From the NCBI GenBank assembly GCA_028565715.1, contig JAOXYC010190355.1, forward strand, positions 1-12,229: DNA of 12,229 nucleotides. Reading direction: 5' to 3'. Positions 1-7,800 of the stretch are shown here, one piece after another. The notes beneath the pieces were generated by a model. The model saw only the letters and a list, made by a program, of their open reading frames with translations, had not been told where the DNA came from and searched no databases. Source of the stretch: Phoronis pallida (Eukaryota > Phoronida > Phoronidae). The position numbers were made by a program, and so were the translations under genes. Within the stretch, counting starts at the first letter, position 1. Each line of letters starts with the position of its first letter.

Positions 1-549
1 GTCTTTTTTAGCTGTTATTAGCGTTTGAAAAGAGGTAGTTTTTGTTATTGTTATGGCGCAGTTGTGTCGCTTTAAGATAAATATTTAAATCATATTTATC
101 TAAACTAACAATAAAATATATTTTCATATATTTTGAGTTGATCCGCACTTTTTAAATGACTCCGAAAGAACTGGTATAGCTCCTAATTTTGCGCGAATCG
201 GCAAAAGACGTCATGTTAAATTCGCGACACGCACAGAGCTTTTTATAGCTAAAATTCGTCTTAACATCTAGCAAACTTGCAGAAAACTGTGAGTCTGAAA
301 TGTCCATCACATATTTTTGTCAACGTCAGGAAGCAAACTTAAAAGAAATCCTAATGGCATATTCTCCCATTTTTAGTAGTGAACTTTTGGCTATCCCACG
401 GTCTATAAAGGCAAAGTTTAAATCACCCGAAACCAATTGTATGTCGCTTTAAGAAATCTCTAGGCTGAGAAAACAAATACTGCTGCTGCGTTTAAAAGTA
501 AGAAGATTTAAAACTCAACACCTCTGCACTTGAATTTGAAAATAATTCG
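1..549. other. No gene seen
   Basis: AT-rich sequence with only short frames. I see nothing assignable apart from the Pol III-type T-run that belongs to the adjacent tRNA-like unit. Confidence 0.5.
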
Positions 550-621
550 GGACTGAACTGGGAAACGAACCCAGGTATCCCTGATTGCCGTTCGGATGCT
601 CTACCATTGAGCTTTCCAGCC
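550..621 (-). tRNA. tRNA-like gene or pseudogene, anticodon loop ACGGCAA
   Basis: A complete 71-nt cloverleaf can be drawn on the minus strand: acceptor GGCTGGA/TTCAGTC (7 pairs, two G-T), D arm GCTC-AATGGTA-GAGC, anticodon stem TCCGA/TCAGG with one C-A mismatch, variable loop GATAC, T arm CTGGG-TTCGTTT-CCCAG. TTTT (542-539) lies about 8 nt downstream as a Pol III terminator. The loop would give anticodon GGC (Ala), which animals normally do not use. Position 33 is C rather than T, and the T-loop A58 is T. A decayed tRNA or SINE head is the likelier reading. Confidence 0.5.
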
Positions 622-1470
622 CGTGACTATTTCGCCGTGCAACTTTTAACGCATAATAGCGCTAGGGGAGATTTGGTATTAACTCGAAGGCAAATTGCGC
701 AAACCCTGTGGACTTTTTCATGGTGATAATAAATGTTATGACGGTTCCAAAAACATGACGGATTGATACTCCTTTGGTTCGAGCATGAATTGGTGACCAA
801 TATTTGAATGATTTATTTTTTCATGAATACACAGCATACATTTCTGGCTTTAAAATCCTCCGCACGCGTCGCGTATATTGCATTGTGTTGTTCGCCAATA
901 TTCGCGCCATTTTCAGGTTTTACGCTGTCGAGAAGGGGCATTGAAAAAAAGCGCTCCATCTTGATGAGAAATAAAGACCGTCGTCTAATTTCCAAGAAAT
1001 GCGTATACGATTGCCCTGGTCTTTAGATATCATTTCGCCAGCATGATCATAAATTTGCCAGTCTAATTCAACATAAAAAATACACACTCGTAATGACGTC
1101 AATCTCTGTATTTTGGCTGAAAACACATAACAATAAAGCCGTTTCCACACGTGTGAATGAAAAGTAAGCAACACAAAAATATCAAACACCAAAATCAGAC
1201 TTTTTAGTATGAACATCTGTTATATAAAATTTGATTCAGGAACTATTCCTAATAGTTCTCATTACCAAATCCTCAAAAGTCTAAACATTTTAGCTTCAAG
1301 TCTACCCGGTCTAGCGAGACTTTTTTCGCAAATAAGACAATGAATCGGTAGTAGAAACTCGTTTTGCAAAGCACATGTTTTAAATGTATTGCATGCCTTG
1401 TGATGTTGTTTTACAGTAGTGTTTTTTCCGAAAACATTTAACACAAATTACACAAATGTAGCATGAAACA
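622..1470. other. Region downstream of the gene, no gene seen
   Basis: AT-rich sequence without a frame supported by splice sites, domain pattern or repeats. A minus-strand frame at 1262-1444 has a faint C2H2-like pattern, but the His ligands are missing. Confidence 0.5.
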
Positions 1471-1476
1471 TTTAAT
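1471..1476 (-). terminator. Candidate poly(A) signal ATTAAA overlapping the stop codon
   Basis: On the minus strand ATTAAA (1476-1471) spans the TAA stop (1474-1472). It is followed within 10-35 nt by a GT-rich stretch (TTTGTGTAATTTGTGTT, about 1457-1441), as expected downstream of a cleavage site. If used, the 3' UTR would be only about 10-25 nt. Confidence 0.45.
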
Positions 1477-1857
1477 AAACATGTTTCCCGTTATTTTTGG
1501 AAATAAGTTTGTAACCTAACTCTTTGAAGAACAATTTCAGGTCTTTGATCAGTTCTCCCTGTAGGTCAGCGTCGCAATATACCAATGCCTTCAAGGCGTT
1601 GATATCTTTTAGTGTCTTCTTTGCAAATGTGTCCTTTGTCATCCTAAACAAAGTAAGCTTTTGTTCTTCCGACAGGAGCCTTAGAACAGTAGCAGCATCG
1701 AGTTTGGATGGTTGATGTGTTTTGCGAACTGTTCTCGAAGTCCAGATGAAAGTTGCAACAATCATTGCCATCGCCGTTGCTAGGAGCAGAATCTGTGACC
1801 AAAATACCACGCCTAATATCAAAAGTCCGACAGCAACTTTTAACATGTCGTCTTTAT
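1472..1857 (-). CDS. Exon 11 (last): hydrophobic hairpin and C-terminal helical tail
   Basis: This exon begins after a strong acceptor (TTTTATTTACAG) in phase 1 and ends at TAA (1474-1472), with 386 coding nt (about residues 664-791). After DKDDM comes an uncharged stretch of about 34 residues at 669-702 (only K670 near its start), read as LKVAVGLLILGVVFWSQ then ILLLATAMAMIVATFIW. It is long enough for one long or two short membrane segments, possibly a hairpin. The basic SRTVRK follows, then about 80 helical residues including DAATVLRLLSEEQKL and LIKDLKLFFKELGYKL. Membrane attachment with both large parts in the cytosol is inferred. The frame is open upstream to 1957, but those codons lack an alternative phase-1 acceptor of comparable strength. 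Confidence 0.75.
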
Positions 1858-4800
1858 CTGTAAATAAAATGCACACTTTGAATGCTGCAAAAACATCACG
1901 AAACTTGACAGACATTGCATGGGATACTGGTATCCTTGTTAAATTCAAGTATGCCAAAAGCCAAGTTGTGCAACTTATAATAATAATAATAATATCCAGT
2001 TCTTATATAGCGCTTTCCTTTCTTGATTCAGAAACTAAAAGCGCTAATTACAATACCCAATATCAACTGTTATTAGAACTTGTTTTAATCCACTGGAAAT
2101 CTGATTATCATCATCCATTTTGCATTTCATAAAAGAGCATCCATGTACAAAAAGCTGTTACTCTCCCTAAAATGTTTATGACTTGATTCATTACTGTAAT
2201 TTTATGTTGTGGCCCTGTAAACTTAAAATAAAACTACATAAAAATTGTTTTTACATTTTAGACAATGAATGATCTTGTGTGTAGAATGAACATCCATGAA
2301 TCAAATTCACAATTGATAAATTTACTTTCTCAATTCCTCAAAAAGTATGAAACTTATATGTAAATTAACCTCCATCAACAAATAAGTTTGACATCTCATC
2401 TTTCAGTAACTGTAACTTCTTGTCTTTTGATAACTCTGACAGCAGTACCATAGCATCATTTTCCTTAACTGGTCGTGCTGCATGTAATGAAATGTAAGAG
2501 GAGTTTACACAATGAACCTCGTGTCTCACGAGTAAACAAACGTTTTCCTTGTGCAATACGCAAACGACTTTTGAAGGAGATTTTGGTGTAGCCTCATTAC
2601 GTAAGACCAAGAGGAAAACTGGTTTAAGATACGTGTGGATGAAGCCATCCTTGAGAAAAAAAGAAGATCGGTCTCTTATCACACCGGGTGGTCTGCGGTT
2701 CTAGTTGCCTCATATATACCCTTTCCAATCAACGGTGCCATTCGTCCTATGTGCTTACTAGTGGTCAAACTGGAAATCAGCACAAGTCCTTGAGACGAGG
2801 ACGCTTCGTCGGTCACATTTCGTAAGCTTAAATGTCCAGTATGTGATTTAATCGATTTCTTATGAAAGACACACTCAACTTGGCGTTATCTGTTCCCCTA
2901 TTCTTGCATTAGTTAATACAAGACGCAAAAGAATTCACATTTAACATTTGTTTGTTTGCGCCAAATGACACAACTGAAGCGATTTAGAGAAGAAGTCCCG
3001 AGTGAGACTTCAATTTGTGAAAACAACGACTTCGTTGCTCATTTTCCAAAATCCGGTGATGAGAAATATAAATGATATTTACCCAGAGATACTTTACTGG
3101 TGATGTTTAGGTCCACGTCAGCATTCTTTGCAACACTTCTCACATTGTCTGTGATCAAAAGGTCTTTAAGTTTCTTTCTCAATGTGCCATCGCGGACTTT
3201 GCTATCAAGATCTTCAATTGCTTCCTTGCTATTAGAAACAACCTCAATTTTCACTGATCCTCGACCTATCCTTAAAACATCTAATTCGCCATATCGTGAA
3301 AACCCGCGTACAGCTTCACACATTTGAGCAAATCTCTGTGGCGTTTCCACTTCTTCAAGTATCTTTTGGTCAATATCGTGATGTTGTTCAATGCTGCTTC
3401 CAGTTTCAACAGATAGAGTCGTCTTTTCAGTTTGTTGTTCTAATTCAGGTAGATCTACTATAACTGGAAAACATAAAGATAGTTCATGCACAAATTTCCT
3501 AAGACGGTTTGTCAGGGATGCAATGTAACAATAATGCGATCGGAGGTTTTGTTTCCCATTTAGTTTCAACAATTACATATATAGGTATACGTTATGATAC
3601 TGTATTTTTCAAAAGCTTTGCAAGTGCAACCAAATTGCATGCTTTCAGTAGTAGTGTATATGTAGGGATATCTCCACTGCAAAAAAAGAACAGGTTTTAC
3701 CAAACTGTTATCCAAACCATCAGAAACAGTAATAGAGATAATTTGAATTGACTAGTGTAGGGTTAAATACATAACAAGTTCTCCAAAGTTTCAAGTATTT
3801 TTTAAATTTTGAATAAAATCTTTTTTGCATTCAGTAGAATTGTGTCCGGTTTTAACTCATTCTCCAAATTTGTAGCAATTTTGTTTGAGTCAAGATTGGC
3901 GATAAACTGTATTTGAGAATAACTCGAGACGGAGAAACAAGTGATATAGGGTAATCTCGAGTTTCGAGTATTGTTGGTAGTTTGTTAATAAAACCGGACA
4001 CAATTCTACTGAATGCAAGACCAGTTCTTAAAACGTACCAGTATCCTTTGTTTTGAAGTATATAACCTCTTGTGAGCAAATTCGAACAGACTTCTTCTCA
4101 GGTATGTCTACAAAATAAAAGAGGAACACCTCACGATATATGCGCTATATTTGAAGAAATAAATTATTATTATTATTATTATTATTTGTTTGCAATTGAC
4201 TTGTCAATACTTTTGAATTTCCATTGTATTTTTTAAATACAGGAACATTATACGCTGCTGATCTTCCTGTGTGTTTTTTTTTATATCCACGAAATAAAAC
4301 TATCTCGCTCGTTGGCAAGTTAGTAGTTACACAGAATCTGAACGGACTGGAGATAAAATATGAACTCTCGAATGCATCCAATTAATACAAAAGATTTAAC
4401 ATGATGTCAGATGTTTTAATTGTTATTTACTGTTCTTGACTGTGATTGGACAAATGTTGGCCTAGTTGCCAACGAGCGCGAACGTTTTGTTTCGTAGATA
4501 TGAAAAAACATACATATACATATTTCACATACATATATGTTAATTTTTATTATAATGGTCACTCTAAAGGCCGAAGCCGCTTCAAGAGCAACCATGGACC
4601 GCCACTGAAATGCTCATCCGAGGCACTAGAAACCGGGTTTTGACACCCTGGGAATCGAACCGGGTACTTAATAGAAAATACAGGAGTATTTCACGCTGCT
4701 GATCTTCCTGGGCGAGCCTCTGTAGTCTAGTGGTTAAAGCACTAGATTTTCAATCGGGAGGTACCCGGTTCGATTCCCAGGGTGTCAAAACGATGCTCTT

Positions 4801-7800
4801 TTTCATAAAAAACAAAATATATTAAAAATTCCGCCTACGAATTCTTTAAAATTTAAAAAAATCTAATCTATATCATGCACTGAATTATTCCAAAAAAACA
4901 TAGGGGTTTAAGTCTAATTTTAAAACTACGGGGCTTTCAAATCAACGGATAGCTGCAACAGAAATAGATTGGTTCAGACGTAAACAGTTCCTTTTGATGA
5001 AGAAAACTTCAATTTAAAAAAAAAAAATCCGTTGCTCTTTCGGAAACAAAACTTCACTCAATACTTGTGTTTATTGAGGTATAAGGCGGTAGGAGTGTGC
5101 GCAAATGCATTTAGGAGACTTAGCACACACTGTTCTTTGAAACGACATATGTGATTCCTAAATTACGACATTTAACACAACCATTTTTGAAAAATTCTAC
5201 TTGCATGGCTTATCTATTTTATCATCGTTGGCGACCTCACTTGACTTGAAGGTCTCAATATATTCTTTTTGAAAATCGTTTTTTTTTCTATTTGAGGTCA
5301 TGACAGGACCGTTTATCAACTTCAACTCAAGTTCAGAATATATTGAGACCTCACTTGACTAAAAGGTCTCAATATATTCTGAACTTGAGTTGAAGTTGAT
5401 AAACGGTCCTGTCATGACTTCAAATAGAAAAAAAAATCGATTTTCAAAAAGAGGACAAGTATTTTAGCGTATCGGACGTTTTGATGCATGGGCGCTCTTT
5501 CGGAAACGATTTCAAATTTTAAAAAAGCGATTTGGCCAAAGAAAGAGCGCACATGGGTGGTCTTTCGGAAATTTTTCGAAAGAGCGCCCATGGGCGCTCT
5601 TTCAGGGGGGCGCTCTTTCGGAAATCCCCAGTACTGACAACAATGTCCGACGTTGAATGGTGATCCATGATTAAAAAATCTTGCTAGCGGCTTTGGCTTT
5701 TTTGAGTTACATAAATATACCGGTAATAATATAAATGAAGCATACACTGTATTACTGTGTATGTACTTGATGTATGTTTTTTATATACGTATATATCACA
5801 GTAATCAATGAGTACAAAGCAGTTGTTGTTAGTATTATTGATAGGTAAGGCATTACAATGTAAGTCTGCCAGAGTCTTTGGAAGTTTTTTTCAGAAATTG
5901 TTCCTTGATTTTAGAACAAATAAATGTATGATTATTTACTCACTTAGGCCAAGAATGTCTTGATCGACTTTGTAGACGGAGCATAAACTTTCCAATAATG
6001 CATCCAATTGTTCCTTCTTCGGTACGAATATGCCAACAGACTTGAGACATTCCTCCATTTCTCGTTTGTGTTCTCGCGAGACGCGTTGTTCTTGTACAAT
6101 CTCTACCACCCGAACCTTTACCTGGACACCCCTGCCTCTACTTACAGAGTATTCAAGGCAATCTAAGAAACAAAACCAAAAACTTTAATACTAAAATATA
6201 TTTCTTTGACTTTTAAAATTCCATCAGTTTTATGGGGTTGGTTGCTGTGATTGTCAATTCTAGTCACAGTACTAATATTTTGTTAATTGGAAATCTTAAC
6301 AGATTTCCAATTACAAAATTCTTTGTTGAGCACTATGAGCTATGTCTTAACCTCAATATACCTCAATGGTAAGAGCAACTAAAACAAGGATCAAGGATTA
6401 CAAGTGGTACAAGAAGGTCACTTACCTGTTTTGTGAAATGGAATATCCTTTTCATTGAACTTCAACAAGTACGGGCAATTTGGCAAACCACAAATTTTAC
6501 AGCTTTCGCCCAACTCCGCCTTTGGAAAACCTGAGTCGACATCGTCATAATCTTCTGAAAAGAAAGCAAGTACATTGTATCGAAAGACACAAAGCTCAGA
6601 GTTTGGGTTACAGTTAATGTCTCGGCGTATTTTAACCTTTAAAACATTTTTCATAAAAAGTGTTCAAATATGTCGACAACAGTTTTAAAATTGGAATGCA
6701 GTCCAAAAAATTCAAATATTTTCTATTGCATGTTTTAAAAAAGTAGCATAAAATAAAACTCTGGTATCCAAGAGAGTTCTAAAACGATTTTTTATTCAGA
6801 AATACTCCTCCACAGTGAGTTCGAGAGCAATGAAGGAGTCACAAGCTTAGTTCCCAACTGAAAACTATTTCGGAAATGAGAGTCAAATGTAAAGTTCGAT
6901 TGTGGACCTACTTTATATACAAAGTTTCAGAATGAAGACTGGCTTCATCTGTACAACATTGCAAAAACTGAATTTCGCAGAGTAAATGTACACATAATGG
7001 CAATCGTGTGCTGCTTTTCCAACATTATTAAGAATCTATTTAATGCTAACCTGCTCCTAGAAGTAAAGGGCTGCAGGCTGATAAACCACATTCTGGGCAA
7101 GTTTCGCAAGTCCGTGTATTTCGAAATTCCGACTCCTTGTCGTCTTGATTATTATCTGAAAAAGCCATATTTGCAACATGTCGGCTTTCAAGTCAGTGGA
7201 CGCACATATTTTCAAGCGGCACTTCATGTTAAAGTTATCATTTATATGAAACTCGAATTCCTTCCCACGCCGCTCAGTTCTCTGAATTCAATGTTGTGTG
7301 TGATAACTGTGAAATTCTGTTATCTTTTTAAAAAATATATAAACAATGTTGTTATTAAGAAAAACACAATACTTTTGAATCGGATCATCTTGGATTTATT
7401 ATACATTGACTAGTTTCGAAGTTTCTGACGCAATACTGCCATTAACACACAAGCAAAATAACTGTTTTATACCAACTACATCAAAAATGTTGCCTCTTTC
7501 TGAAAAGTTGTCTGATTTCGACAGACCTTTTGAAAAATAGCAGGCAGTCACTTACCACCGATTACTCTAATCTTCAGTTTAATGTTTCCATAGTCTTCTA
7601 GACTTTCAACATCTTGTGTCATCAAAAGCTCTTTGATCTTGTCATCTAATTTCCCATCAGTCAATTGTTTCTTGAAATCCAAAATAGCTGATTTATTGGA
7701 TGAAGTGAGAATGATCTCTACAGACCCTCGACGCCATCCAATAAAATATACAAGACCGGCAGACCATTCGTAGAAGGTATTGAACATTCGAACGAGGGTA

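Larger units (their letters stand above)
3464..5943 (-). other. Intron 8 (2480 nt), repeat-rich
   Basis: This is the largest intron. It holds a MITE-like element (3825-4018), an ATT microsatellite (4163-4187), a fold-back element (4282-4502), a tRNA-derived piece with inverted B-box copies (4638-4790), a long hairpin (5265-5451) and a palindromic repeat cluster (5491-5620). I found no cassette exon with phase-1 splice sites. Confidence 0.6.

Noticed and set aside
808-1216. Overlapping plus and minus frames of 60-98 codons
   Set aside because: They have low-complexity composition and no splice sites, motifs or similarity to other parts of the window.
1262-1444. Minus-strand frame with CLICEKSLARPGRLEAK, resembling a C2H2 zinc finger
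   Set aside because: The first His position is Lys and the second is Leu. The frame lies beyond the gene's stop codon and no exon boundaries are supported. It may be a relic or chance.
2371-2682. Extending exon 10 upstream to 2682 as one 105-codon coding frame
   Set aside because: The acceptor TACATGCAG at 2478 matches the phase-1 rule of all other exons. The upstream residues show no similarity to any other cassette.
3852-4079. 75-codon minus-strand frame
   Set aside because: It lies mostly inside the MITE-like element and has no splice support or domain.
5222-5622. CRISPR-like array from the repeated CTCTTTCGGAAA and GGTCTCAATATATTC units
   Set aside because: Copies are in both orientations with irregular spacing and no unique spacers. 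These are eukaryotic inverted repeats.
5412-5747. 111-codon minus-strand frame
   Set aside because: It runs through the long hairpin and the CTCTTTCGGAAA repeats, so its peptide only reflects repeat sequence.
6997-7413. 138-codon plus-strand open frame
   Set aside because: It is antisense to intron 5 and to exon 6, which is supported by splice sites, phase and similarity to exon 7. The translated plus-strand product has no recognisable domain.
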